A DNA stretch of 64,000 nucleotides from Hemerocallis citrina (taxonomy: Eukaryota; Streptophyta; Magnoliopsida; Asparagales; Asphodelaceae): NCBI GenBank assembly GCA_017893485.1, contig CM030366.1:187471947-187535946 (forward strand), given 5' to 3'. Below, piece after piece: positions 1-9,869 of the stretch (position 1 is the stretch's first letter; each line of letters opens with the position of its first letter). A program made the translations under genes and the position numbers. The notes below the pieces were generated by a model that did no database searches, was not told where the DNA came from, and was given only the letters and a program-made list of their open reading frames with translations.

Positions 1-2271
1 CTCCGGGGCGCTAAAGGATTTGAATGGGGCCAGGCACAGCAAGAATCGTTCGACCAGCTGAAAGCCTATCTGGTTAACCCCCCTCTGCTCAGTAAGCCAA
101 TCCCGAGCGAGCCCCTCTTCATCTACTTGGCCGCTTCCGAGCAGACCTTGAGCGCTGTTTTGGTAAGAGAAGAAGACCGGACCCAAAGGCCCATTTACTA
201 CGTGAGCAAGGTGCTTCGGGACGCCGAGCTCCGCTATCCGAGGATAGAGAAGATAGCCTACGCTTTGGTCATGGCAGCAAGAAAGCTTCGGCCCTACTTC
301 CAATCTCACTCGGTCGTCGTCCTCACCGATCAACCCCTCAAGCAAGTCCTCCACAAGCCCGAAACCTCGGGCCGGCTGATGAAGTGGTCTATAGAGCTGA
401 GTCAGCACGACATCTCCTATCAGCCTCGGACGGCAATTAAGGCACAGGCTCTCGCCGACTTCATTGTAGAGTCCACCATACCTGAGGTCGGCCGCGTCCC
501 GAATGGGCCCCCCATTTGGACAGTCTTTGTAGACGGATCCTCTTGCAGCGAAGGAAGTGGCACCGGCATTATCCTGAACGGCCCTGACAGCTTCGTCCTG
601 CAGTATGCGATCCGCATGAACTTCAAGGCCTCGAACAACGAGGCGGAGTATGAGGCTCTCATAGCTGGCCTCGGACTCGCACGAAGTGCTGGGGCGCAGC
701 GCCTTCGGATTCACAGTGACTCCCAACTGGTCGTGAACCAGGTCTTGGGCGAATATGAGGCCAGGGACGAGCGAATGGCGAAGTACCTCGCCAAGGTCCG
801 GGACCTCATGGGCCGGTTCGAAGAAGCCATCATCCAACGGGTCCCCCGGGAGGAGAACTCACAAGCTGACGCTCTCTCCAAGTTAGCCTCGTCTTCTCTG
901 CAAGGTCTCGAACAGACCGTACTGATTGAAGTCCTCTCTAAACCGAGCATCGAAGACGAGACACCTCGCTCGGTGGAGTCATTGCCGGTCATGCTGCAGG
1001 ACAATTGGATGAAGCCACTGGTAGAATTCTTAAGGGATGGAGTTCTGCCCTCAGATCCCAAAGAAGCACGCCGAGTCAGAACCCGGGCCGAGCGATATGT
1101 CTTGATCGAGGGCATTTTGTACAAACGCTCCTTCTCTCAAATAGATGGCCGACCTTATCTAAGGTGCCTCTCTCCGGAACAGGTCGAATATGCCCTACAG
1201 GAGCTTCATGAAGGCATCGGAGGAGCGCACTCCGGATTCAGGTCTTTGGCCCGGAAAGCTTTGAACTATGGGTACTTCTGGCCGACCCTTCTTCAAGATG
1301 CCGAGCGTCATGTTCGGCAATGCAGCTCCTGCCAGAGGCACTCCAACATCCGACGTCTCCCCCAGGCCAACCTCACCTCCCTATCGAGCCCTATCCCCTT
1401 CGCGATGTGGGGAATGGACTTACTAGGGCCTTTCCCTCCAGCTCCGGGTCAGCTCAGGTTCTTAGTCGTAGCCATCGACTACTTCTCGAAGTGGGTCGAG
1501 GCCGAGCCCCTCGCCACTATAACCGAGAACAAGGTGGTGCAGTTCTTCTGGAAGAGCATCATATGCAGATTCGGCGTCCCCCGCGTCCTCGTGACAGACA
1601 ACGGGACACAGTTCACTGGCACAGCATTCCGAGCCCTATGCGACGACCTCGTCATTCAACAGCGCTTCTCGTCCGTCTCACACCCTCAGTCGAACGGACA
1701 GGCCGAGAACGCTAACAAGCAGATCCTCGCGGGAATCAAGAAGAGGTTGGACAAGTGCTCAAAAGGATTGTGGGTCGACCAACTCCCTAATGTGTTGTGG
1801 AACTACCGCACAAGCCAGCGGACGCCCACCGGAGAGTCCCCTTTCAGCCTCACTTATGGGGCCGAGGCCGTGATACCCCTCGAGGTCGGAATACCTTCCC
1901 CTCGGCTCATAGCCTATGACGAAGCGCAAAATGCCAGGGACCTCAGAGGAAACTTGGACCTGATAGATGAACTGAGGGAAAGGGCATCGATTCGGCAACA
2001 AAATTACAGAAGGAGGATCGAGCTAGCATACAACAAGAAGGTCCGACCCGCCAACCTTAAGCAAGGAGATTTGGTGTTGAGAAAGCTAGCTATATCCCTC
2101 CCCAGTCAGAGGAGCAAGCTAGCTCCGAATTGGGAAGGACCGTACCGGGTCACAAAAGTTGTTCGGCCTGGAGCGTACCGACTTGAAGACATGGATGGCA
2201 AAGAGCTTCCGAGGACCTGGAATGCCGACCACCTCCTGAAATACCAAGAGAGTGCTCCGGCGCCTCTCTAA
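1..2271 (+). CDS. pol: Ty3/gypsy (Tat lineage) Pol polyprotein, C-terminal part
   Basis: The frame is open from base 1 and stops with TAA at 2269-2271, so the window enters the polyprotein downstream of the reverse transcriptase. Seen in order: the RT-associated RNase H (YVSKVLRDAELRYPRIEK, 1-480), a second RNase H with VFVDGSS (Asp at 532-534), NNEAEYEAL and IHSDSQLV, an integrase zinc finger (H..H..CSSCQRH, about 1209-1340), and the integrase core with GMDLLGP, VTDNGTQF and NGQAEN as the D, D and E motifs (about 1410-1710), then a C-terminal tail. Two RNase H domains in one Pol are a known mark of the plant Tat lineage (Ogre/Retand relatives). No stop or frameshift interrupts the visible part. 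It would act in virus-like particles, in RNA-template degradation and cDNA integration. Gag, protease and RT lie outside the window. Confidence 0.95.
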   Translation, partial: LRGAKGFEWGQAQQESFDQLKAYLVNPPLLSKPIPSEPLFIYLAASEQTLSAVLVREEDRTQRPIYYVSKVLRDAELRYPRIEKIAYALVMAARKLRPYFQSHSVVVLTDQPLKQVLHKPETSGRLMKWSIELSQHDISYQPRTAIKAQALADFIVESTIPEVGRVPNGPPIWTVFVDGSSCSEGSGTGIILNGPDSFVLQYAIRMNFKASNNEAEYEALIAGLGLARSAGAQRLRIHSDSQLVVNQVLGEYEARDERMAKYLAKVRDLMGRFEEAIIQRVPREENSQADALSKLASSSLQGLEQTVLIEVLSKPSIEDETPRSVESLPVMLQDNWMKPLVEFLRDGVLPSDPKEARRVRTRAERYVLIEGILYKRSFSQIDGRPYLRCLSPEQVEYALQELHEGIGGAHSGFRSLARKALNYGYFWPTLLQDAERHVRQCSSCQRHSNIRRLPQANLTSLSSPIPFAMWGMDLLGPFPPAPGQLRFLVVAIDYFSKWVEAEPLATITENKVVQFFWKSIICRFGVPRVLVTDNGTQFTGTAFRALCDDLVIQQRFSSVSHPQSNGQAENANKQILAGIKKRLDKCSKGLWVDQLPNVLWNYRTSQRTPTGESPFSLTYGAEAVIPLEVGIPSPRLIAYDEAQNARDLRGNLDLIDELRERASIRQQNYRRRIELAYNKKVRPANLKQGDLVLRKLAISLPSQRSKLAPNWEGPYRVTKVVRPGAYRLEDMDGKELPRTWNADHLLKYQESAPAPL

Positions 2272-2360
2272 GTAATCCGAGGTGTCGAACCATTCCTCTC
2301 CTCTAACTTGTAACCTGTCCCATGAATTGTACTATGTAAAACGGTTCGCCGTCAAATATC

Positions 2361-2366
2361 AATAAA
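2361..2366 (+). promoter_or_regulatory. possible poly(A) signal after pol
   Basis: AATAAA lies 90 bp after the pol stop codon in an AT-rich stretch. It could end a sense transcript before the repeat array. This is inference; LTR elements normally polyadenylate in the 3' LTR. Confidence 0.35.
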
Positions 2367-2422
2367 GAAAAGTTCTATTATATTTGTGAATTTGCATGTT
2401 TCTCTCCCCTCTTATTTAACCA

Positions 2423-3522
2423 ATGGTTCGGAGTCCAACACTCGGCTCGACTTTACCTCCTCGGCTCGTCTCCGGACGAACCAGGGGTAGATCGCCGTTC
2501 GGAATTGCTCCCACAGCCGTTGAACTACACCGATGGTTCGGAGTCCAACACTCGGCTCGACTTTACCTCCTCGGCTCGTCTCCGGACGAACCAGGGGTAG
2601 ATCGCCGTTCGGAATTGCTCCCACAGCCGTTGAACTACACCGATGGTTCGGAGTCCAACACTCGGCTCGACTTTACCTCCTCGGCTCGTCTCCGGACGAA
2701 CCAGGGGTAGATCGCCGTTCGGAATTGCTCCCACAGCCGTTGAACTATACCGATGGTTCGGAGTCCAACACTCGGCTCGACTTTACCTCCTCGGCTCGTC
2801 TCCGGACGAACCAGGGGTAGATCGCCGTTCGGAATTGCTCCCACAGCCGTTGAACTACACCGATGGTTCGGAGTCCAACACTCGGCTCGACTTTACCTCC
2901 TCGGCTCGTCTCCGGACGAACCAGGGGTAGATCGCCGTTCGGAATTGCTCCCACAGCCGTTGAACTACACCGATGGTTCGGAGTCCAACACTCGGCTCGA
3001 CTTTACCTCCTCGGCTCGTCTCCGGACGAACCAGGGGTAGATCGCCGTTCGGAATTGCTCCCACAGCCGTTGAACTACACCGATGGTTCGGAGTCCAACA
3101 CTCGGCTCGACTTTACCTCCTCGGCTCGTCTCCGGACGAACCAGGGGTAGATCGCCGTTCGGAATTGCTCCCACAGCCGTTGAACTACACCGATGGTTCG
3201 GAGTCCAACACTCGGCTCGACTTTACCTCCTCGGCTCGTCTCCGGACGAACCAGGGGTAGATCGCCGTTCGGAATTGCTCCCACAGCCGTTGAACTACAC
3301 CGATGGTTCGGAGTCCAACACTCGGCTCGACTTTACCTCCTCGGCTCGTCTCCGGACGAACCAGGGGTAGATCGCCGTTCGGAATTGCTCCCACAACCGT
3401 TGAACTATACTGATGGTTCGGAGTCCAACACTCGGCTCGACTTTACCTCCTCGGCTCGTCTCCGGACGAACCAAGGGTAGATCGCCGTTCGGAATTGCTC
3501 CTACACCCGTCGAGCTCCAGCG
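2423..3522. repeat. 110-bp tandem repeat array, 10 copies, in the Tat 3' UTR
   Basis: Units begin with ATGGTTCGG at 2423, 2533, 2643, 2753, 2863, 2973, 3083, 3193, 3303 and 3413, an exact 110-bp period. Copies are nearly identical; rare changes are in units 3, 9 and 10. A degenerate start of an eleventh unit follows at 3523. The array lies between the pol stop and the 3' LTR, where Tat-lineage elements are known to carry hypervariable tandem repeats that can seed satellite DNA. The period is not a multiple of three, and the short frames on both strands are repeat artefacts. Confidence 0.97.
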
Positions 3523-3650
3523 ATGGTCCCGGGGTCCAACACTTGGTTCCTAGTCCATCTAAACTACTCCGGTAGGTCGATGGCGGACCTTCGTTCGGAC
3601 ACAAAAGACCGAACACTCCTAACTACTAGCCGAAGACCGAAGACTCACAA

Positions 3651-3880
3651 ACTCGGTCGGCTTCCGAGCAAGTGGCTTCCCGAGCGTGTAAATGGGGAAA
3701 ACGCACTTTCCCCTCAACTTTCGTACGTGATCTCGATCAGACGGCTCAGATCAAGCCACCAGCACAAAACGACAAGATAACGTTTTCTTGGGAACTGAGC
3801 CGCCTCGAGATTCGCGCCTACGTTCGACGGCTCAGATCTCGCCACCTACTCTAAGCGACAAAATAACACTTTTTTGGGTA
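3651..3880. repeat. Tat 3' UTR subrepeat, ~220-bp family, copy 1
   Basis: This block shares words in the same order (CCGAGCAAGTG, CCCTCAACTTTCG, GATCAGACGG, TTTTCTTGGGA) with blocks at 18530-18760 and 19915-20540. Copies therefore flank the antisense gene on both sides. The stretch 3523-3650 before it holds the degenerate end of the 110-bp array and no gene. Confidence 0.75.
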
Positions 3881-4034
3881 CAGAGCCTTGCCGTACCGTG
3901 TCAGATCCACTAAATGACAAAGAGCCGCACCCCTGGAGATCCATTCGGCTAAACAGACGCGCTCGGCTCAAAGGTCTCGGCACGACCGATACGGTTACAA
4001 GCAAGAACAAACATACAAAGCAACGAAAGGGAAT

Positions 4035-4040
4035 TTTATT
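4035..4040 (-). promoter_or_regulatory. poly(A) signal for antisense transcripts
   Basis: AATAAA on the minus strand, about 85 bp downstream of the last antisense stop codon at 4124. Together with the TATA box near 18370 it would delimit an antisense transcription unit within the Tat element. Functional use is inferred. Confidence 0.45.
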
Positions 4041-4123
4041 AATTGTCGGCGCATAATACAAAACATTCCATTACAAAGTGTCGGCAAACAAAAACACAAT
4101 GCCCGACCCACTACACTTGTCTC

Positions 4124-4549
4124 TCATACAAAAACATCCTCACTAAACTGTTCGTCCTCCTCGGCAGACGACTCCTCCTTCTCCCCCCGGAGCCTCGCCA
4201 TCACACCACGCAGATGCCACATCTCTGAGAGCAGGTCATCCCGCTCGGCAACGATCTTCGACTGAATGTGCCGAATGCTTTTGACCCGGAGAGCGTTGCT
4301 GAACGTGGTCTGCGAGTCTTCATCCTCCCCTGCGGAGCTCAGTTCGACGATCTTATTCTCCAAGCGTTGGATCTCGGATTCCCGGAGACTGAGGACCAAC
4401 GAAAAGTGGTCCCACTCACTCTCGGCTCGGCGTAACTTCATATCGGCGCTCCTATGGCTCAGAACCACTGTTCCAGAGGTGGCCTCGGATTCAGAGCCAT
4501 CATTCGAACGCTCGGAGTCCGAGCCATGGATCGTCACAACGAGCTGAAA
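4124..4549 (-). CDS. antisense accessory ORF of the Tat element, probable 3' exon
   Basis: An open frame of about 140 codons follows a good splice acceptor (a pyrimidine-rich tract ending CTTTTCAG at about 4550-4560) and ends at 4124. The product is acidic, rich in Ser and Glu, with heptad-like stretches (SLRESEIQRLENKIVEL) that predict a coiled coil. I do not recognise a named domain. It lies between the 110-bp array and the larger antisense ORFs, in the same orientation, and has its own short 3' UTR before an AATAAA at 4040. It may be an exon of the main antisense gene or a separate duplicated terminal exon. Plant Tat elements are known to carry antisense ORFs here. The upstream exon it joins is not identified. 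Confidence 0.5.
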   Translation of the reverse strand, partial: FQLVVTIHGSDSERSNDGSESEATSGTVVLSHRSADMKLRRAESEWDHFSLVLSLRESEIQRLENKIVELSSAGEDEDSQTTFSNALRVKSIRHIQSKIVAERDDLLSEMWHLRGVMARLRGEKEESSAEEDEQFSEDVFV

Positions 4550-4711
4550 AGAAGAGAAAACGAATAACACAGTTTCAATACACTGCCGGAGTCTAACACT
4601 TGGAAATTTTTCAGAATTATTTGCATTCAGACATGATAGCGTTACAGACGGTCGGTCGACCCTACAGCTAAGTTGTTACAACAATCAACAAAAATAGGAA
4701 AAACGACAGAA

Positions 4712-5553
4712 TCAGAGCCTCTTCGGAAGGGGAATGCTTCGGTTTAGGGAAACACGAGGACGGCGAGGCCTGCCCTCCGAGCCCGACCTTAAACCTACGA
4801 AGCGTGATCCCCCTTCGCTACTAGCTCTAACGGCGACGCCGGCCGAAGCCCCGCTCGACGAGGCTGCCGCGCTGCTCTGAGCGTCGGCTGGACTCCGCCT
4901 GGTCAACGGCGAGCGCATCGCAAGTTCATGAAATGTAATCCCCCTCTCGCTTTCTTCGCGAGTACACGAAGTGCTGCGAACGTTGGCCCTGACCGGTGCC
5001 GGCTTGAGCGACGCGATCTCTTCCTCCAGTTCGATAATCCTATCCCTCAAGACGTCGTCCTTCGCCAACTTCTTCGGTCGCGGAGCCGACAACGAGCCCG
5101 AGGCATTGGCGTTATCAGTCGCGAGTCGTCGGTAATGGGTGACTTCAATCCCCCTATCTATTGTGATCCTTCTGAGCCTGTCGACTTCGGCCGATAGTCT
5201 CTTGCGCTCGGTCGACGCTTTCTCCAGTTCGGATGCCAGCTTCTCCCGCTCCGCCGAACGCTCTTTTTCCGCTAGCTCCAAGTATTGAACCTCGGCCAAA
5301 AGGTCGTCATTCTTCTGCTCGGCGGCGGTAAGCTCTCTACGGAGGTTCTCAACTCCGCCTTCGGGATGGGGGGCTGAAGAGCGCTTCCGGTACTGGTACA
5401 GCTCGCGACCATACCTCCGCAGAGCCGCCTTCGTATCCTCCAGCCTGCCGAGCAGGAGATATCGCTTATACCGGCTCTGAGAGAGCTCGTCCTTCGTTTT
5501 CACCAGCTCCTGCCGAAGGTATTCGGCCTCCGTGATCGGACCGAATCTCACCT
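4712..5553 (-). CDS. antisense accessory ORF of the Tat element, coiled-coil exon
   Basis: An open frame of about 280 codons begins just after an acceptor-like site (CTGCATTTCAG near 5554-5564) and ends at 4712. The first two thirds are strongly coiled-coil (EAEYLRQELVKTKDELSQSR, later EREKLASELEKASTERKRL), and the rest is a basic Ser/Arg/Pro-rich tail. No catalytic motif is visible. It lies directly downstream of the stop codon of the main antisense gene and has a similar layout to the ORF at 4124: acceptor, single exon, short 3' UTR. That suggests duplicated or alternative last exons of the antisense gene. Protein-level expression is unknown. Confidence 0.5.
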
Positions 5554-5712
5554 GAAATGCAGAGATAAATCCGAGGCCCAACACTTGGGCAAATTTTGGC
5601 CAAACAAAACATTTTTTCATTCAAAATTCGAAGAGTTCTACAACAGCGGTGGCCAGTCCGCAGTTAGGCTTACAAAAACAAAAAAAAGGGGGGAGAAAAG
5701 AAGACAACCGAG

Positions 5713-6280
5713 TCAGGGGTCGACCTTTTTGTCGTTCGGGTCCGTCGACCCCTCGGCCTTGTCCTTGCCCTCGCCTCCGCCACCTCCTTCGCTCCAGCTC
5801 TCCTCCTCGGAGTCGTCCTCCTTCTCCTCCTCGGTCGCGGCCTTCCACGGGTCCTCGACGGGTTCCATCTCCCCCTCGGGGCCGATCAACTCCTCGGGGA
5901 CAACCTCCTCCCCTTCCACGAGGTCATAGAAGTTGTAGGTGGACGTGTCGAAGCCCGGGTTCTTGGCGACCACATGTTGCAAGGCACGGCCGTAGGCGTC
6001 CAGCATGTTCTGGGTCATGTGCATCGCGGCCTCCTCCTGCACGGCTTTCTTCACCCTCTTCACCTTCCTGAGGTGTTTGGCCTTGATCTTCTCGGCCCTC
6101 TTCCGAGCATCCTCCGCCTCCGACCGAGCCTTGGCCAACTCCTCCCTCAGGTCGGCAGCCTCCTTCACCGACGCCTCGAGCTTGGCCGCCGAATCCTTCA
6201 GCTCGGAGACCTCCTTCTCCGAGGCCTCGAGCTTGGCCGCCGCATCCTTTGACAGCTGAACAGCATCGGCCAGCTGCTTC
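5713..6280 (-). CDS. antisense gene (Tat aORF), exon 3, distal half
   Basis: This is the 3' half of the last exon of the antisense gene that starts at 18171. It is cut from its proximal half (16324-16480) by the copia insertion; the 5-bp duplication GCTTC marks the break. Without the insertion and one duplication copy, exon 3 is 720 bp with the frame kept through to the TGA at 5713. The encoded part is Ala/Lys/Glu-rich coiled coil (KEAADLREELAKARSEAEDA), then a DTSTYNFYDLVEGEE segment and a very acidic C terminus. Such coiled-coil tails with an acidic end are common in plant proteins annotated as putative gypsy-type transposon proteins. Confidence 0.7.
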
Positions 6281-7718
6281 TGTTGGATCCTGTAGGCTAA
6301 GCAACAAACACTAGAGGGGGGGGGGTGAATAGTGTTTATAATAATAAATTGCGGAATAAGAAATTTCTCTCGGCACAGTCGACTCAGTGGGGAACCAGTC
6401 GACTGATATAGCCAAAATCAAAATAAATTTAACCTCTCGAAACAGTCGACTGATAGATAATACAGGCGACTGATGAGACAAAGAGAATAACTAATACGAG
6501 ACTGATCAGTCGACTGATACGAAGCTGAGTCGACTGGTCAGACTAGTTTTGCAGAGTATAATTGATCAAAAGTAAATGCAATCACAAGACAACCAATCAC
6601 AGAGTACACAAGATATATCCTGGTTCGGTCCTCCCGACCTACATCCAGTCCCCAAGCAACCCACTTGAGATTTCCACTATTCTTGAAAAATAAATACAAG
6701 AATACCCTACGGCGTTCAAGACAACAACCTTGTCTAACCCGTAGTCCTTTCTCTCAACCAGAGAAAGCAGACCCACTCTTCAACCAAGAGTGAAAAGACA
6801 CCGACTCTACAACCAAGAGTCAAAAACACTCTCCAACCGAGAGCAAGAGTACAAGAGGAATTTTACAATCAACCTATAGCCTTGTTGTTGTATGTGTTGA
6901 TGCACGTGGCTAAAACAATAGGTTGACTTCTATACTCAGTCCAAAGCGAATTCAATGCTATACTGGACTGAGTGTAGAGAACCAAAGTATGTGAACTTGA
7001 AAGCTTTGTTCTTCAGAAAATCACTTAAATTTTTCTCAAGAGTGCTCGGGTGTTTTTTAAGAAATCAAGTAGTCAAGTGAATCAAGTTAGAGTTTCTGTT
7101 TGAGAAGAAACTCTATATAAAGAGTTTTGTACTTCTGAACGTTGGAAAGCAGTTACATAACTGTCAACCAACGGATCAAACCGTTTTGAATGTGAAAAAG
7201 TTCGTTTTTGAAAATCAGAAAACGGTCAAAAAGCTCTCGATCAGTCGACTGGGTTGCCATATGAGTCGACTGATCAGAGTTTGAATAATTTTAAACAGTT
7301 TCGTACTTATCAGTCGACTGGCATAGGCTTAAGTCGACTGGTACTTAAAAGCTAAAATTCTTCAAACTGTTTTGACTTATTTTGAGGGGTTTTTTTGGAG
7401 ACACACAATATGAAATTGTTAAGTGTGTGTGTGTGTGTGTTGACAAGGCTTTACATCAGACTAAAGACTCAACAGGAAAGTACATTACAATGTTTACAAG
7501 ACACAACAATATAACACATTTAAGCTTGAGTCTTGAGTTGAATTGAGTCTTTGATCCTTGCTTTGAGTAAAATCTTGATCCTTGTCTTGAGCTGTATCCT
7601 TGAGAGCTTGTGCATTTGTTCAGCTAGAATTGTCTTTTGATATGAACACTGCATTGTTAGCTGTATAATATAAACACATGTGGCACTGTGTTGTGATCAT
7701 CAAAATCAAGAATCAACA
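6281..7718 (-). repeat. 3' LTR of the SIRE-like copia element
   Basis: 1438 bp. On the minus strand it starts TGTTGATTCTTG and ends GGATCCAACA. It holds nine exact AGTCGACT octamers, a TATA-like TATATAA core near 7115 and a (GT)9 tract. Confidence 0.95.
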
Positions 7719-7732
7719 TTCTCCCCCTTTTT
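7719..7732 (-). other. polypurine tract of the copia element
   Basis: On the minus strand AAAAGGGGGAGAA directly precedes the 3' LTR start TGTTGATT. It is the expected plus-strand primer site. Confidence 0.85.
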
Positions 7733-8271
7733 GATGATGACAACACAATAGCTGATATTAACAGATAATATGTATATAGGCACAGTAAGGATATGCTCCC
7801 CCTATTAAAAACACAGAATGCATTTTCTTAAAACAAGTATCAGTCGACTGTGTCAACTGGCAGGCGACTGATCAGACAGTTATATAAAAAATATATACAG
7901 TAGCAGAAGTTACAGTAGCATTAGGAACAGTCGACTGAGCAGTCGACTGACCAGAGATTTTCAACAGCCAAAAATAACACAGATAAAAAACACTTTCAAC
8001 AGCCAAAAATAACACAGATAATAATGATAAAATCACAAAACACAGATAATATAAGCAATAAAAATAACACAGATAATAATGATAAAATCACAAAACACAG
8101 ATAATATAAGCAATCATAAACATAACTCATAAACATAACTCAGAGATCTCTCCCCCTTTGTAATCATCAAAAAGCACATAATAACCATCTTGTTCATAGA
8201 AAAGAGACTAATAGAAAGTTGCATACAGAAATAAGTCCATTAAAGAGTACATATAAAAATAATAAAAGTCT

Positions 8272-9375
8272 TCAATCTTCTTCATCCGAGTCTTCATCGT
8301 CATCATGAGAAGGAGGATGAAATTGAGAGGTGAAGAGATTGGTGAGGTTGTCAATCTTGGAATCAATGTGGTGGAGTTGGGAATCAAAGGAATCAAGTCT
8401 GGAATCAAGGGCGTGAATATGTGTATCCACAGTCTGTGAATGTTTCATAAGGTAGTTGACACATTCATACATGGTACGTGGATCATCATAGTTGGCTGTG
8501 GGAAGAGATGAACTAGACGAGGCAGAAGGTCTAGCAGAAGAACCTAAAGGTGCTTGGGACATTGGAGGAGATCGAGGTGGTGATTGAGGAGGTGCATCAA
8601 GAAGTTTCATACGTGCCAAACTAGCACGATCGAAACACTCATATCTAGAGACAACATGTGTCTCAGACTCAAGATCAATTTTATATGCGAAAAAGATTCT
8701 AGTCAGAAGTCCTCCAAAAGGTAAAAAGTGAGTATGATCTTGATTGAGTTTCGAAAAGAGGACATGACCCCAATTAACAGCTATTCTACCAAAAATTGCA
8801 TATATAGCTTTTTGTAGTTCAAGAGAATATTGGTCATAACTTCCCTTTTTAGGAAGGATGTTATATGCTAATATTCTACCAACTAGCTTAGCAATTGGTT
8901 GTAGATTTTTGCTTGTCATGGGTAGTCGAGAATGTGGTAAAAGAATTCTAGACAAAATAGAGGGGTTATCTAATACAATGTCATCAAGAGGTGATCCGAC
9001 ATCATCGAAACCCAAAATTTCATTAATCCTAGTCGGTGTGAGTTGCATTCTAACATTCTTCACCGATGATCGGATTAGTACGTCCCCATTAGGTATGTTC
9101 ACAATCCTCATATTTGTATAAAACAAATAAATGAGTTGGGGGTAGTAATTGGGTTGATTAGATAATGAAAGGATATCATAAAGACTAGAATTTTGAAAAA
9201 GTGGAGTGAGATTAAAAGGATCTAGATCATTAAAGTTTACAAATCTTCCAGGGAAGATTTGAATGGTACAAAATAAATACCAACGATCAAGGAGATCAGG
9301 GCTCAAAAGGTATTGAGTGTACTCCTGTGTAGAGGAAGAACCCTCATGAGATCTTTTTGATCGTTTGGGAGCCAT
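8272..9375 (-). CDS. third ORF of the SIRE-like element (plant transposon-protein family)
   Basis: A 367-codon frame on the same strand as pol, about 500 bp downstream of its stop. I chose the ATG at 9375 (MAPKRSKRSHEGSSSTQEY) over one 21 codons earlier because the earlier stretch is an unrelated hydrophobic run. The core (YDILSLSNQPNYYPQLIYLF, RINEILGFDD, ILPKKGSYDQ, GRIAVNWGHVLF) resembles the putative plant transposon protein domain often found near copia elements. The C terminus has a Pro/Ser-rich linker, a heptad-like region (HIHALDSRLDSFDSQLHHID) and an acidic end. SIRE-lineage elements often carry an env-like or other ORF here. There is no convincing signal peptide or membrane anchor with the 9375 start, so I do not call it an envelope. 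The role is unknown. Confidence 0.75.
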   Translation of the reverse strand: MAPKRSKRSHEGSSSTQEYTQYLLSPDLLDRWYLFCTIQIFPGRFVNFNDLDPFNLTPLFQNSSLYDILSLSNQPNYYPQLIYLFYTNMRIVNIPNGDVLIRSSVKNVRMQLTPTRINEILGFDDVGSPLDDIVLDNPSILSRILLPHSRLPMTSKNLQPIAKLVGRILAYNILPKKGSYDQYSLELQKAIYAIFGRIAVNWGHVLFSKLNQDHTHFLPFGGLLTRIFFAYKIDLESETHVVSRYECFDRASLARMKLLDAPPQSPPRSPPMSQAPLGSSARPSASSSSSLPTANYDDPRTMYECVNYLMKHSQTVDTHIHALDSRLDSFDSQLHHIDSKIDNLTNLFTSQFHPPSHDDDEDSDEED

Positions 9376-9869
9376 TAGGGTGTTGAAAAGGAAACAAAAA
9401 AGAGGAGATGTTACCAAATTGAAGAGAGATAGATACAAGAACAGCAGTCGACTTGTCGGATTAGAGCCTCTTCTTCTTCTTCTTGCGTTAGGGTTTCCAA
9501 TTTGGGGGTAAAAGTGAAAAAGAGATCGGTAAGAAAGAGGGGCAGGTAAAGGGGTTTTTAACAGAGAAAGGACGGCTCAGATTAAAGGGAAATGAAATCA
9601 ACGGTCAGATAGGGTTGTCACGGGTGAGATAGAGAAAAGCTTTTATCTCAAAAGTTGTGATGAAAAGTCGCTGAAGACAGATTGATCTCGCGACAGTCGA
9701 CTGGTATGATATAGCAGTCGACTGAGTCGAGAAGAAAGTAACATCTTATATCTGCTGACCAGTCGACTGGATTGATAATCAGTCGACTTAGTCGAGAACA
9801 AAATATGTATATATAACAATTCAATATAGTCGACTGATTCAAAACACAGTCGACTTAACAGAGTGATTT

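Noticed and set aside
2423..3480. Repeated open frames of 69 and 95 codons on both strands of the 110-bp array
   Set aside because: They are identical by virtue of the repeat, overlap each other on both strands, and have no start context or homology.
2423..3522. CRISPR-like array
   Set aside because: The whole 110-bp unit is repeated with no variable spacers, in a plant retrotransposon UTR.
9375..9438. Earlier start for the third copia ORF giving a hydrophobic N terminus (possible signal peptide)
   Set aside because: The extension lacks support and the internal ATG gives a typical basic start; an envelope function is not supported.
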